The notes below the pieces were generated by a model, which was given only the letters and a program-made list of their open reading frames with translations, did no database searches and was not told where the DNA came from. The translations under genes and the position numbers were made by a program. Shown in pieces: positions 50,039-62,066 of a stretch of DNA of 64,000 bases; position 1 is the first letter of the stretch; each line of letters begins with the position of its first letter. This DNA comes from Allolobophora icterica (lineage: Eukaryota; Annelida; Clitellata; Crassiclitellata; Lumbricidae), in assembly GCA_963556255.1 (NCBI GenBank), contig OY744614.1, positions 33,375,332 to 33,439,331 on the forward strand, in the 5' to 3' direction.

Positions 50039-50534
50039 ATCATAGATGACTATTGGCTACTTTTAAGTTATCTGAAGCTTTAGAAACGTGCTTCTAAGAA
50101 CGTTCTGTAACGATTTTTCTTTTGAGTTTGTCCTTAACCTGACAAAATTCTTCCCAATGGAGTACAACATTATTCTCTACGTAATTACTTGAACTTCCAG
50201 TTCTGTTTTAAAATGCTGTCTGCAATTAATGCTATCAGGCCTATCGCTTTCCAGGTATAACAACGCTTCGTGGTCTAATTGGAATGATTGCTTTGTGGCT
50301 TAGAACTGTGGTCGCTTCTACTGTATTTGTCTTGTGTCTTCGTTGTGTGGTAACGTATTCATTCCTCGTGGTCGCGAAATCCAGGCCCTGGAAACTGGTT
50401 ACTGAGCCAGGTATCGTGTCTGAAGATGATGACAAGACTTCCGGGTGCGCTGTTTTCATTTAAACACTGGCCCTACTCAGCATCTCAGTTTTCTTCATAG
50501 AACTGTTCTCATTGTCTGGAGCTGGATTGATTGC

Positions 50535-50620
50535 GCCTCTGAGTAGGTATCCTACAAACAGGCGCTATAAAAGTGCTTCGAATGAATGAATGAATGAATG
50601 AATGAATGAATAAATAAATG
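50535..50620. repeat. Isolated hairpin tail with (GAAT)n
   Basis: GCGCCTCTGAGTAGG…AGGCGCTATAAAAG followed by about seven GAAT units, the same tail type as SINE family 1 and the LINE ends but without a head. Confidence 0.6.
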
Positions 50621-50624
50621 TCTG

Positions 50625-50845
50625 TATCATAATTATAATAATAATATTATTATATTCTTTATTATTTCAGACCGACAGACGCAGTAAGATTACATTGAAA
50701 CATGAAAGCACAATCAATTTCTTAATTAAACACACGGATTGGCAGCCATGCAAGGCGCCGCCCTAGGGGGGGTTACGGGAATCGATCCGCGTACCTTCTG
50801 CTCTCCTGGCTATGAGTGTTGCCACTACTCTATCCCCCCTCCCCA
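50625..50845 (-). repeat. tRNA-derived SINE, family 2
   Basis: Near-identical to the copy at 30,112, with GACAGACGCAGTAAGATTAC and GATCCGCGTACCTTCTGCTC; head at the high-coordinate end. Confidence 0.85.
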
Positions 50846-51039
50846 ATACAAATCTGAATTCTCAGTTCCATGTGTGATATGAAGTTGTACTTCAGATCAA
50901 CTATTTCATCCAGCAGAACCGCATCACTTTTTCAAACAGAGCTAATATATCTAGCCAATGATGGCGTGAAATAATGTGTTCGAAACTTATTTTACCTTAC
51001 GATGCATTTCGTTAAAGTATACTTTGACCAATGTTACCT

Positions 51040-51500
51040 TTCCTTGCCTTACTTTACCTCCCTTACTTTATTTTACCTTCCTTGCCTTGTTTTACCTTCC
51101 TTGCCTTGTTTTACCTTCCATACCTTATTTTGCCTTCCATACCTTATTTTACCTTCCTCGCCTTATTTTACCTTCCATGCCTTATTTCACCGTCCATACC
51201 TTATTTTGCCTTCCATACCTTATTTCACCTTCCTCGCCTTATTTTACCTTCCTCGCCTTATTTTACCTTCCTTAAATACTTTACCTTCCTCGTCTTAATT
51301 AACCTTCTTTACTTTATTTTACATTCCTTACCTTATGTTACCTTCCTTACCTTATTTTACTTTCTTTAACTTGTTTTATTTTCCTTGCCTTCCTTTACAA
51401 TCTTTACCTTGTTTAACTACTTTATCCTATTTTGCCTTCCTTACATTTCTTACCTTCCTTTACCTTCCTTATCTTACTTTGCCTTCCTCACCTTACTGAC
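51040..51500. repeat. 19-bp pyrimidine-rich satellite (TTATTTTACCTTCCTCGCC)
   Basis: About 20 degenerate copies of a 19-bp unit decay into scattered ACCTTCC words until about 51,700. Three long plus-strand frames exist only because 19 is not a multiple of three; they are not genes. Confidence 0.92.
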
Positions 51501-51751
51501 GTTGCGCTATACGTTACGCTACCTTGTCGCTTTTTGCATTATCTCAACTTACTTCACCTCAGTATCCTTTGCCGTATACCTTACCTGATCTTACTTTTCC
51601 TTATATAACCATATGCCAAACTTTACCTTGCAATTACCTTATCATATACCTTGCCGTACTAAAGAGTCCTTTACTTTACCATACCTTACCTTGTCCTAAA
51701 CTACCTTGCTGTCAGGTTGTATATAGACGATCAGTTTTGCAGTCAGAGCTG

Positions 51752-52110
51752 TATGAGATTCTCAAGGTAATCTCTTCGGTTATCTTACTAACATCTTTGT
51801 TAACATAGGGTAGAGTGCTACAAGATGCCCAGGGCGAATAAGATGCCCACCCGTTTAAAACGTGTAGAAAGATGCAGATTCGTATTTTAGTTGTGTCTTT
51901 GCTTGTATGAATTCTCAAGGTAATCTTATAGGTTGTCTTACTAACAACCTAGTAAACGTAGGGGAGAGTGCTACAAGATGCCTAGGGCGAATAAGATGCC
52001 CACCCGTTTAAAACGTGTATAGAATGACACAGATTCGTATTTTACTTGTTTCTTTGCCTGTATGAATTCTCAAGGTAATCTCTTGGGCTGTCTTACTAAT
52101 ATCTTAGTAA
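51752..52110. repeat. Tandem repeat, about 154-bp unit
   Basis: CTCAAGGTAATCT recurs at 51,761, 51,914 and 52,069. The unit carries GAGTGCTACAAGATGCC and CCCACCCGTTTAAAACGTGT in the two full copies. Confidence 0.9.
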
Positions 52111-52295
52111 GATAACCCAACTGTCTTATAATTAACAATGTCTGGCCTTGCCTTTCTTTCTACGAACTTAACGCCATCGTCTTACAATCGTAATCGCTTG
52201 GGTTATCTTACTAATATCTTAGTAAGCATACTGTCTTACACTTAACAACGTCTGGCCTTGCCTTTCTTTCTACGAACTTAACGCCATCATCAGTC
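52080..52295. repeat. Tandem duplication, about 114-bp unit
   Basis: TCTGGCCTTGCCTTTCTTTC and ATCTTAGTAAG each occur twice with the same spacing. It overlaps the end of the 154-bp array, indicating stepwise local duplication. Confidence 0.85.
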
Positions 52296-52844
52296 ATGCT
52301 ATAACGACTAGTTTTTGCGACCTTCTCAAGTGCCCGTGCTAAAACTGAAGGTCATCTGTTAGGTCATTGTATTCACAGGATGTTCTTTGATACAGGCGAG
52401 GAACGGAATCGGCATCAAATCGTAACATGTAGCAACCGTTCGTCGGCAGATATATGAAGAGCTATTAGAGTAATAATGGGCGAGACAAAATGGTTCTGAT
52501 CAAAGGCAGGAATTGGGAGACGAGCGACGAGACGCAGGTGGAACGCACTTCCGCAGTAATTTCGGAACTGCTCGCCCAACAAACTCTGAGCAATTTTCGA
52601 AAGACACACACACATACAGGCGCATCCCAAGACCTACATTACATCTAATATATAGTCTCGTCTATATATATGCCATTAAATAGAGACAGTGTGCATGCGT
52701 ATATCTATACAAATATGCTGTAGGTGTGATTACGTTCTAGGAATACTCGTGATTGTTATTGTATCGAATTATTTTTCCAACATTCTAGTGTCTTGCTTGA
52801 ATATATATGTAGCCTACGTGTGCTATGAGAAGGTGGGTCTGTAG

Positions 52845-52850
52845 TTTATT
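52845..52850 (-). terminator. Candidate poly(A) signal of the SIX gene
   Basis: AATAAA on the minus strand about 460 bases past the SIX stop codon. It is the first clear hexamer I noticed downstream, but such AT-rich words also arise by chance. Confidence 0.3.
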
Positions 52851-53312
52851 CTTGAAGATTGAAGCAATGTGCCTTGATGCTCTGTGAGGAGATGACCACT
52901 TATCTGCAATTACATATAATTTGAGACAGTTCTGTATTAGCGTTAAAAACGGGTTCTATGTGTTGAATCTTGGAAGTTTAACTGGCTCTCATCATCATCA
53001 TCATCATCGGAGGAGGAGGAGAAGGAGGTAAGGTGACGAGTCGCAGTTAAGGCAGACTTTCCTTTGATCACTTCTTTTGTTCACGTGCAGACCTTAAGAA
53101 TCCTTCCTGTTCCGCTGATGTAGAGCCTAGAGGACAATTAGCCGACAAAGAGAACCGTTCATTGTCTAAAGGATAGCCGGAACAGAAAACTTTTTAAACA
53201 ATAAATAAAACACTTGTCAAAGACACAATGTTTTTAAACTATATACTACGAAGGCTACACTTATACAATTTCAATGGGATAATGAGAGTTCCCCGATTGC
53301 CCCTCTATTTCC

Positions 53313-53679
53313 CTAGCGATTCGAACCCCAGTCCCAGCTTCCGGGGGTATGCGGCGTCGATGACTCGGTCTTGATGAGATCGAGCGTCAGCTGTTCTGGG
53401 TCCATCAGGTCCTCCTTCCTCCGGATCAGGGACAACGTCGCCGATGTATGGTATACCTGGTAGTCTTCCAGAAGGTCATTCACTCCATCGGCGACCGAGG
53501 CGTATCCTCCTCCCCCTCCTCTGCTGTAGTCGGACATGTTGAACACGTGGTTGTGGTACTGGTGAGCACCTGTGGCTGACGAGCTTGAAGTTCCCGCCAG
53601 GTTTTGAACAGTGCGCTGGTTCATTACGCACGATGGTTGCTGTTGACTGCAGCAGAATTCATTCGATGTCAGAACGCCG
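53313..53679 (-). CDS. SIX4: SIX4/5-class transcription factor, last exon
   Basis: Acceptor ATTATTTTCAG at 53,680-53,681 opens with one base that completes the Ala codon begun by exon 1 (GC plus C), giving SSLA-GVLTSNEF. It encodes 121 further residues, rich in Gln/Ser then Gly, with DYSRGGGGGYASVADGVND, LSLIRRKEDLMDPEQLTLDL and a tail ending PGSWDWGSNR before the stop. The complete protein would be about 413 residues, like short invertebrate Six4 and much shorter than vertebrate SIX4. Extra exons within the 8,387-bp intron cannot be excluded. Linkage to exon 1 rests on phase and strand. Confidence 0.78.
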
Positions 53680-53849
53680 CTGAAAATAATACCCATACCA
53701 AAACTGATTAATTGTAATTGTAATCAATCAATCAATCAATCAATATTTTTTATTGCAACCAAACAGTAAAATTACATAAGCATAACAATTTAGAAACATA
53801 TATTACTGCATGCTAGATTAAATAAGGTGAGACAGAACAGTCGGTGATG

Positions 53850-53940
53850 GAAGCAATGGGCGGCTCCAAATTTCTGTAGCGCCACTCGAAAGCTTAGCGC
53901 AGGGCACCAGCTTATTCACGAGCGCTGTTATAACACATAG
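53850..53940. repeat. Repeat family with GCACCAGCTTATTCACGAGC, copy 1
   Basis: CAAATTTCTGTAGCGCCACTCG…GGGCACCAGCTTATTCACGAGCGCTG. Related copies lie at about 54,785-54,865 and 55,755-55,850, all in the SIX intron and in the same orientation. Confidence 0.75.
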
Positions 53941-54784
53941 TAAAACGCAGCATATAACTCAGTATATACATAGAATGCCTGTTAATATAGTCTAATTCAT
54001 TCATATAGATAATATATATATCTCAAGGTATACCGCCTATTAATAGATAAGTGAGAGAGAACGCTCTGGTTGCGTGTTGGCTATCTACAGCTGACCTATT
54101 TATATGCACGGACGTATTCCAATGTCGTACATTGAGTAAACGAAGCCCTTTAATAATGAACTGAATGAGTGATTATCATTTTCATTCATTCATACATGCA
54201 GTGCTTTTTTTCAGCCGGAACGATAATTTAGTTATTTTAATTTAATTTCAGTGTTTTTGAACTGTTTTCAGTCGTTATTGAGACCCTTCCAACCCCCAAT
54301 CCCGTTTTTCTTGTGATTTTAGCCCGCCCATAATTGTTGCGTTCCGGAACCTAAAGTTACCTAATGTTCCGTTCCGGAAACTTTTTTTCTAGAAAAAAGC
54401 ACTGCATACATGTAGAGCATTTATATAGCGCCTCCACTCCTTGATAACTACTCCGAAGCGCTCCCAGCCCAAACTGGTAGGAAAAGAACAGCTTTCAAGT
54501 GTAAGATAGAAAGTGTATGATGCAGCGATCACCATGCAATTTTCTGTTTCATCAATCGGTGCGATCAAGCGTTTATGTAGCGCCTAGTTGAGTCTGTCAG
54601 AAACGCCATCGATTAATTTGTGTCAATCATCTTCAGATGAGGAGCCATGCTGAGAGATGTTGCATGGCAATCAAACGAAAAGATCGATGCGCGGATCAAT
54701 TAATCCAGAGACGAAATCGATACTAATATATCGCAAATACACATACATATATATTATGTATATATTATATATATATATATCGTA

Positions 54785-54865
54785 ATCGTAATCGTAGTCT
54801 CCAATTTTCTAAAGCGCCACGGTAAAGCTAAGCCCTGAGCACCAGCTTATTCACGAGCACTACAA
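54785..54865. repeat. Repeat family with GCACCAGCTTATTCACGAGC, copy 2
   Basis: Second copy: CCAATTTTCTAAAGCGCCACGG…GAGCACCAGCTTATTCACGAGCACT, preceded by CGTAATCGTAATCGTAGT. Confidence 0.75.
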
Positions 54866-55495
54866 TCTATAATCTAGATACACTGAAAGTAATTATGACA
54901 TTCATTAACTACTGTGTCGATTAATTGCCAACTTTAACACACTCGACACCAATGACGTAATCTGGAAATTAGCTGATCATTCATGAGTTCAGAGTATACA
55001 TCAGCAGACCCAAGGGGATGAACCTCAAATTTCTCTCCCTCTAGTCTTCCGTCCTGTCTTCCTCCTCCTCCTTCTCCTTCTCCTCCTCGTCCTCCTACCC
55101 ATCCTCGTTTTTCTCTGAATTCGCTGTTTAATGTGATCGCAGTGAAAGCAGAGCTGTTGTCACCCGACGCCCTCTTAACCACGGTCCTCCTGTTTGCCAT
55201 TCGAACTTCATCTGCTCGAAATTATAGTTCCACTGCAGCCATTTATAATCCAAAGAGACTGACTTAACCTCACAGGCAGACGGAGAAACAGACACACTGA
55301 TGAACACGTTCAGACAAACCGGAGGATGTACGACTAACACGGTAGCAGACACGTGCTGACAGAGAACGCCGATCATAATGCGCAGAGCGAGAAAGATCTG
55401 ATACTTAGACGGTGCATAGACCTCTAGGTAGGAGATGACTGACAGACTGACGCATGCGCACAGAATGGTCGACTCGATTACTTACTTACTTACAT

Positions 55496-55640
55496 CCACA
55501 CATACATACATACATACATACATACATACATACATACATACATACATACATACGTACATACATACATACTTATTTACTTACTTACTTACTTATTTACTTA
55601 CTTATTTACTGACTGACTGACTGATTACATAAATGGCTGA
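55496..55640. repeat. (CATA)n to (CTTA)n to (CTGA)n microsatellite series
   Basis: About 70 bases of CATA pass into TTTACTTA and then GACT units, a chain of 4-mers each one substitution from the last. Confidence 0.92.
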
Positions 55641-56020
55641 CTGACTGACTGACTGACTAGCTGGCTGGCTGACTGACTGACTCACTGACTGACTGACTAA
55701 CTGACTCACTGACTGACTCACTGACTCAATGACTCACTGACTCACTCACTGACTGGTAATAGTAATTCAAATCGTAAACTCCAAATTTCGAAAGCATTAC
55801 TCCAAAACTAAGCGCAGGGCACAAGCTTATTCACGAGCGCTGCATCGTGTCAGACGGGTTTAACTGACTGACTGACTGACTGACTGACTGACTGACTGAC
55901 TGACTGACTGACTGACTGACTGACTGACTGACTGACTGACTGACTGACTGACTGACTGACTGACTGACTGACTGACTGACTGACTGACTGACTAACTGAC
56001 TGACTGACTTATTGATGGAT
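55640..56020. repeat. (GACT)n tetranucleotide array
   Basis: Degenerate CTGACTGA at 55,640-55,755 and an almost pure run at 55,862-56,009. The minus-strand SQSV reading frame is an artefact of this repeat. Confidence 0.95.
55755..55850. repeat. Repeat family with GCACAAGCTTATTCACGAGC, copy 3
   Basis: Third copy: CCAAATTTCGAAAGCATTACTCC…GGGCACAAGCTTATTCACGAGCGCTGC, wedged between GACT-type repeats. Confidence 0.75.
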
Positions 56021-56594
56021 AGATAGACAACAGGCAGGCAGGCACATGAAACCGGAGTCGCGGCGGCGGCGCCCGTGTTAAACACAACAATTACCCGCCT
56101 TAATTCCGCGCACCTTGTCATCAGACTCCTTCGTCTGCGCCGCACGTGGACACGTGGCAGCGGTCAGTCGGTCGGTCAGTCCGCATTGTCCAGTGATTTG
56201 CGCAGCCAATGTCCACCGGGACGGTTTCCGCTTCGAGTGACATCAGATCTTTTGTTTATTATACCCTGAAGACAATGATAGACTCACGAGCAACACGTTT
56301 ATGAACAGAATTTCGCTTGTTTCCATAATAGTATATATACATACATAATGCATGAAAATATATATTTATGTTCAACATTTAAGTTATGTTATTTGCTATA
56401 TAAAATCGGCCTATAGTTAGGCCTATGTATACCCCTCAAGTACAGTAGTGTGTGCGCTTATCAACCGCGTATGTTAAGCTTACGTAAATAAGATATGTTA
56501 AGGCAACACAATTTAAGGCAATGTAAGGTAAGGTAAGGTAATCACTGTTTAAAATGATACTCTGTCAACAACAAAAGAACCAGCATATATAATA

Positions 56595-56770
56595 AGACTC
56601 TTCTTCTTCTTCCTGTTCTCTGCCTCTCTATAGGCAGGTTCGTAAGTCAAATGTCGCCATTCGTCGCGTTGTTTAGCCCTCTCCTTCAGCTCACTGCTGT
56701 AACCGTCCTTCATCATTCAATCCATTAGCACCACTCGAGAACTTCCCCCTCGTCCTTTTCCCTTCCATTC
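56595..56770 (-). mobile_element. Non-LTR retrotransposon C-terminal remnant
   Basis: Minus-strand fragments read MEGKRTRGKFSSGANGLNDE and EWRHLTYEPAYREAENRKKK, a typical basic LINE tail. Frames are broken. Confidence 0.5.
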
Positions 56771-57039
56771 TTCCTTGATAATAAGACTGGCACAATGTAA
56801 CTTGTATGCTACTGATTACTTTACATTCATTCTTTCATAGATTTATATAGCGCCTCTTCAAGAGAACTAACCAGAGGTGCTCCCGACTCCAGCACGGTCA
56901 AAAATAACAGTTTTCAAACTGTGCTTAAATATTGATTATATGGTGACTAAGGCAGCCATGTCAAAGATGGTGTTATTATATTATAGCTTGTACACTGTAT
57001 ATATATACGCTTTTCTTTTCATATTATATTGCACGTGCA

Positions 57040-57255
57040 TATGCTCATACTTCCTTCCAATTCTTCGTCTCTCCCTTAACGACACCCGCCTCAACAGCTG
57101 CCCTATACCTCCTCTCATTATCTGGCCCCATGGAAACCGGACTTGGACCTCCTGTGTACTATACTCTTTGGAAAACCCCTTCTGATTTGACGCAGCGCTC
57201 GTGATTTGGCTGCTGCCCTGCGCTTGGTCTTCAAGAGGCGCTTTAGAAGTTTGGA
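57040..57255 (+). mobile_element. LINE 3' end with GAGGCGCTTTAGAAG tail
   Basis: Proline-rich frame followed by TTGGCTGCTGCCCTGCGC…TTCAAGAGGCGCTTTAGAAG, the tail type seen at 36,470 and in family 1 SINEs. Confidence 0.5.
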
Positions 57256-57939
57256 GATCATGATTACGAGTATACCTGCCTTTTTTATTGCAGGGTACAA
57301 TTTCCTTGTTACTCCGAGTTTAGCCTCATGAGTTTATACTCTGATACGATATAAAAGCACGGAATTTGGAATGCAAGCAGCTGTGCATCTGTTAGACCAG
57401 AAGTTATTCTATACCCATAATAATCTAAGTGGCACACTGGTGTTGCTTCATATGAGCATTTCTTTGCACATTCAGTCAACCTTACATGATGCTTTAGGGA
57501 ACAGAAATGTGATTGATACTGCAGGATATGATATACTCTACATGAACAATACAATCCATTTGTTAAATCTGATATCAATCAATCAATCTAAGCTTGATAT
57601 AGCGCCCCTTCAAGATTCCTATACTCTGAGGCGCTCCAGAGCCCAAGCACGGCTGAAAAGAGCAGTTTTTCTATATATACAATAGCTTTAGTAATTTATA
57701 GACAATCTTTCGACTGCTTACAATGGCGCTAAATAAATGAAGTTACTTTATTTCGCTACAATGTTCTTGATTAACGCAGAGTCTGGAAAAGATTTGCAAT
57801 TGATTTAAAAACAGTCTGATACAAATTCAATTCTTGGCATATAATAATTTATAAAGCGCAATTTTTCGAAGCATCAGCAGTGTGCAATAGGTATATCTTG
57901 ATTATTTCCGACGGGTTTTCTAACATTTGGTAGCAGAAG

Positions 57940-58235
57940 GTTCGATTGATGCCGCCGCCCATCCGTGCACCATCATCTACTTATCACTCCACAGGCTTCC
58001 CATGTGTACTCCAAATTAAAATCTCACCTCTCAAGAATTCCTACCCTGATTCATCGAATCCTCCGCTTTTCAAGCGTTCTCGTCCTCAACAAAACCCATC
58101 ATAGCAGCTCCTCAGCCTCCTCTCTCTGATTTTCCTGGCAACCGGGCTCGGAAATTCCCTTGACCATCTCTGGACAAGCCCTTTGATTTGAACATGCGCT
58201 CATAAATAAGCTGGTGCTCCGCGCTTATAACCTCA
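57940..58235 (+). mobile_element. LINE 3'-end fragment
   Basis: CATCATCTACTTATCACTCCACAGGCTTCCC resembles a decayed L-H-W-L-P patch, and the end CATGCGCTCATAAATAAGCTGG resembles 57,190-57,210. Frames are broken throughout. Confidence 0.45.
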
Positions 58236-58799
58236 GAGTAGGAATGTATAAATTTGGATTTGGCTTTGTATACGATTACGGTTATCTCTCAAGCGATATT
58301 ATTATAAACAATGTGCAGAGTAAGTATACGATTTACAATTTACAATCGTGCATTTTTCCTACCATTTTCAGAAATAGGAAGAGCGCAAGCTGGTTCCTAA
58401 ACGCTACGATAAACTTAAGTTATGTGTTGGACTGTGTCAATTTGCTACCGCTTGATTTTGGCGTTAAGAACATCATGTCATGCGTTCTCAAAGAGCAACA
58501 CGTGCTGTGCTGTATATATATATATATAGGCCTATGCAACACAGACATTATAATATGGCTAACATGTATACACTTAACGGTCTACTTTCGTCAAAGCAAA
58601 ATTACGGTCGTCATGATTGCAGACAATTTTGTCTAATTACTTTAGAAGGCGACGATGCTATAAGCTTATGGCTATATCAAAGACAGGAAGATATCCTTTA
58701 TCACAAGTCATTTGGTAATTTGCCTTCCATCTCTTTGTAGGCCTGTATATAGGCCTATATACCCTGAATTTCACCATCATTTCGCGGTCAACTAAGTCA

Positions 58800-59005
58800 T
58801 GAAACTTCTTTTCTCTTTCTCCTTCAAGTTCTCTGTCGTTGGCGCCACTCCTCTCGATGCTGGGCTTCCACCTTCAGTGTTCTCTATCCATCCACCACCA
58901 TCCTGTCCTGCAGCAGCATCCGTCTAGGTCTTTCTCTCCTTCTCTTTACCTCCATTCTTCTCTCCATGCAGGGAATCCCATCTCAGTATATGTGACCAAT
59001 CTACT
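58800..59005 (-). mobile_element. Non-LTR retrotransposon C-terminal remnant
   Basis: Minus-strand frames give RRRERPRRMLLQDRMVVDG and AQHREEWRQRQRT, clearly the same type of tail as at 39,870 and 56,595. Confidence 0.6.
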
Positions 59006-59029
59006 TTAGCTGTCTTTTTCCAGTCTTGT

Positions 59030-59216
59030 TGTCCTCGAGACCAAGGTCTTGGTCTCGAGTGCACTCGAGTTCGTTTTTAAAAGTCTTGGTCTTGGTCTTG
59101 GTCTTGAGACCAAAAGTCTTGGTCTTGGTCTTGGTCTTGAGGTTCAAGGTCTTGGTCTTGGTCTTGGTCTTGAGGTTCAAAGTCTTGGTCTTGGTCTCGC
59201 AAGACCAAGACCAAGA
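59030..59216. repeat. GTCTTGGTCTTG minisatellite, block 1
   Basis: Units of GGTCTTGGTCTTGGTCTTGA separated by GGTTCAAGG or GGTTCAAAG, with CTCGAGACCAAGG palindromic words at the left edge and an inverted AAGACCAAGACC at the right. Confidence 0.9.
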
Positions 59217-59435
59217 CCGGCTGTCAATATGAACAGTCATTTAACAGAACTCAAGAATTCTGTATCAAGCCTGCTTGCATCATACGACCAATATCTATGG
59301 ATGGATACAAGTCTTGTTGGTCAGCAAAACCCATTGGCAGCAGCAACAGTTATTCTGTATCATACGGTATGATAAACCATGGGACGATTTAAAAAGGACT
59401 CACTGTACATTTACATCCAGTTCTTGAAAAGCTAC

Positions 59436-59775
<340 letters not shown>

Positions 59776-60025
59776 AGCGACTTCAGCACCTGTAGAACGT
59801 ATTTTTTCACATGGCGGAATTTTTTTGAGGCCCACCAAGCAGGTCAGAATATTCTGAGCGAATTGGTTTTTATAAAATAATACTAAAGGCATTTGGGATA
59901 ATAGTTTGCATGAAGGACTTTTGAATACAAATTCGGATTTCTCTGCAGTTTGCATTTAAAGTTAATTTGCTTGAATAAAAAGACTCATGTTTTCATTAAA
60001 ATAGCGAATAATCCGACTTTTTTGG

Positions 60026-60165
60026 GTCTTGGTCTTGGTCTTGGTCTTGAGGTTCAAGGTCTTGGTCTTGGTCTTGGTCTCGAGGTTCAAAGTCTTGGTC
60101 TTGGTCTTGGTCTTGAGGTTCAAGGTCTTGGTCTTGGTCTTGGTCTTGAGGTTTAAGGTCTTGAC
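60026..60165. repeat. GTCTTGGTCTTG minisatellite, block 2
   Basis: Same unit and the same GGTTCAAGG spacer as 59,030-59,216, with four spacers. The two blocks flank the GT microsatellite. Confidence 0.9.
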
Positions 60166-60464
60166 AACAAGACTGTCTTTTTCTTATAGTAGCCATAAGA
60201 GATCTTTCCTCCTCCGTTTGAAGCATGCATGTAACTCTTACGTTTATAAAAAATAATATCGACCTGTTGGTTTGTTGTTGCAAATAGCCGCGCATCGGAC
60301 AAACGATTCTTGAACTTCAGGCTATATATACTCCTCATAAAATTTATTATAGGCACATACATGTATAGGCGAGCATTACATGAACGGGGTTATACCTCAC
60401 ACTGCAGATATACCTTATCCCAACTCATCAATGCGATACTGAGATGACGTTACTTTGAAGAGTG

Positions 60465-61048
60465 CAGTGTTGGGTATGAGTTAACTCAGATGAGTTTAAA
60501 CTCACGAGTTAACTCACTTGCTGTGATTTATGAGTTTGAGTTAACTCATCTAAAGAGTGTGAGTTATGAGTTTGAGTTAATTCATATTTTCTGTGAGTTT
60601 GAGTTGTAACTGTCATTTATTTTAAACTCAACTCACTCTTCGGTACTCGGCACATATTATGTTGAAACAAGCCTTTTTTTATATCGTCGGCTTTCCATAC
60701 TGGTGAGTGGTGACGACAGGGAGGGTCGTAAACACTGCTAGCGGACAGTGTTTAAGCACTGCATATTTTGTATATTGTGAACAGTTAAGAACAACATGGC
60801 TGAAGTACCGTGTATTCTTGATGGAAAATAATTTTCTGTTACAAGTATACGCGTGATGGAAAAATTGTTGCTCGATTAGAACGTGCTAGTATGAAACGTG
60901 TGAGTTTATGATTTAACTCATTTTAACAACTGAGTTTGAGTTAACTCATTTCACTTAGGATGAGTTGAGTTTGAGTTTAAACTCATTTTGAGGTGCATGA
61001 GTTGAGTTTTGATTTAACTCATTTCTTGTCTGAGTTTACCCAACACTG
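60465..61048. mobile_element. hAT-like MITE, 584 bp, with TGAGTTAACTCA interior
   Basis: Perfect 12-bp ends CAGTGTTGGGTA and TACCCAACACTG. GAAGAGTG is duplicated exactly at 60,457-60,464 and 61,049-61,056. Both flanking arms consist of many GAGTTAACTCA, GAGTTTAAACTCA and GAGTTTGAGTT words around a unique centre. No coding capacity. Confidence 0.9.
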
Positions 61049-61625
61049 GAAGAGTGTAGTTGACATTATGAGCCACAAAATCTTAGAAATGTTTGCTGAC
61101 AAAGCTTAGTTAAATCCGTTAAAAATATTGATCAACTTATAAACATGGTCCTAAAACCTGCTGCGCTCTAATAGCAACTTTCAATTCTATATATACATTG
61201 TCGCTAACTCGATATAAGCTTATATATATAATATTATATACATACAATTCATGTTAATATATGTATGTATGTATGTAGGCCTATATATAAGGTACTTTAA
61301 AAACCGCAATACGCAGAGTTAACATCGCATTCGATCTATTACCCGGTTCATAAATCTAGCCCATTCTAATCTGAGTCAATCCAATCCAATTCATTCCGCC
61401 CGAAAACAATCCATGCACTCCACTCCCTATATATATGATCTACTCTACTCCAATCCAACATAATCTTCTGGATATTGACATGTTTATGGCTTCTTATTTT
61501 GGTGCACCATCAGTTGATGCCTTTTGCATTAGACACCAGCGCTATTATAGATGTTGCAGTTACATAATTGTGTATGACATATCCAAAATGGAGCGCAAAC
61601 AAATACAACTCGGACAACAGTCTTG

Positions 61626-61870
61626 TGGGCGTGGTGGCTCAGTGGTAAGTTCGGCGCCTTGTGACCGGAGGGTTGCAGGTTCGAATCCCACTCTAGCCGC
61701 TGCGTACGGACCTTGGGCAAGTCCTTCTTTCGCAATTGCTCATGGCGCTTCGGCGTGAAAATTCCGGCACAGTATATATACCAATGATGTAGTCGGGAGC
61801 GCCTCTGAGTAGTAGTTGACTTCGAGAGGCGCTATAGAAATATCCGGAATAAAATAAAATAAATAAAAAT
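61626..61870 (+). repeat. tRNA-derived SINE, family 1
   Basis: GGGCGTGGTGGCTCAGTGG head, B box GGTTCGAATCC at 61,678-61,688, tail hairpin near 61,798-61,845 and an AATAAAATAAAT end. It lies 200 bases inside the SIX intron from the exon 1 donor. Confidence 0.88.
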
Positions 61871-62066
61871 ATAAAATCACTGTAATAAATAAAATAAATA
61901 GCCCATAATTCAAACCAACCGAATCTTGTTCTTCCAGCAAAAAGTATACGCCAACTGTCTCTAATTAAATTTACGTAGAAAATCCTGGGGTTATGCACTT
62001 ATGCTAGGCCCGCAATTCCACAATATGCCATTAAAACAAAACTAGTAAAAATCACTGTGTACATAC

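Noticed and set aside
50976..51369. Three overlapping plus-strand frames of about 100 residues rich in Leu, Phe and Pro
   Set aside because: All three frames of the same 19-bp satellite are open, so they reflect the repeat and not a membrane protein.
55831..56145. Minus-strand frame of SQSV repeats
   Set aside because: Product of the GACT tetranucleotide array.
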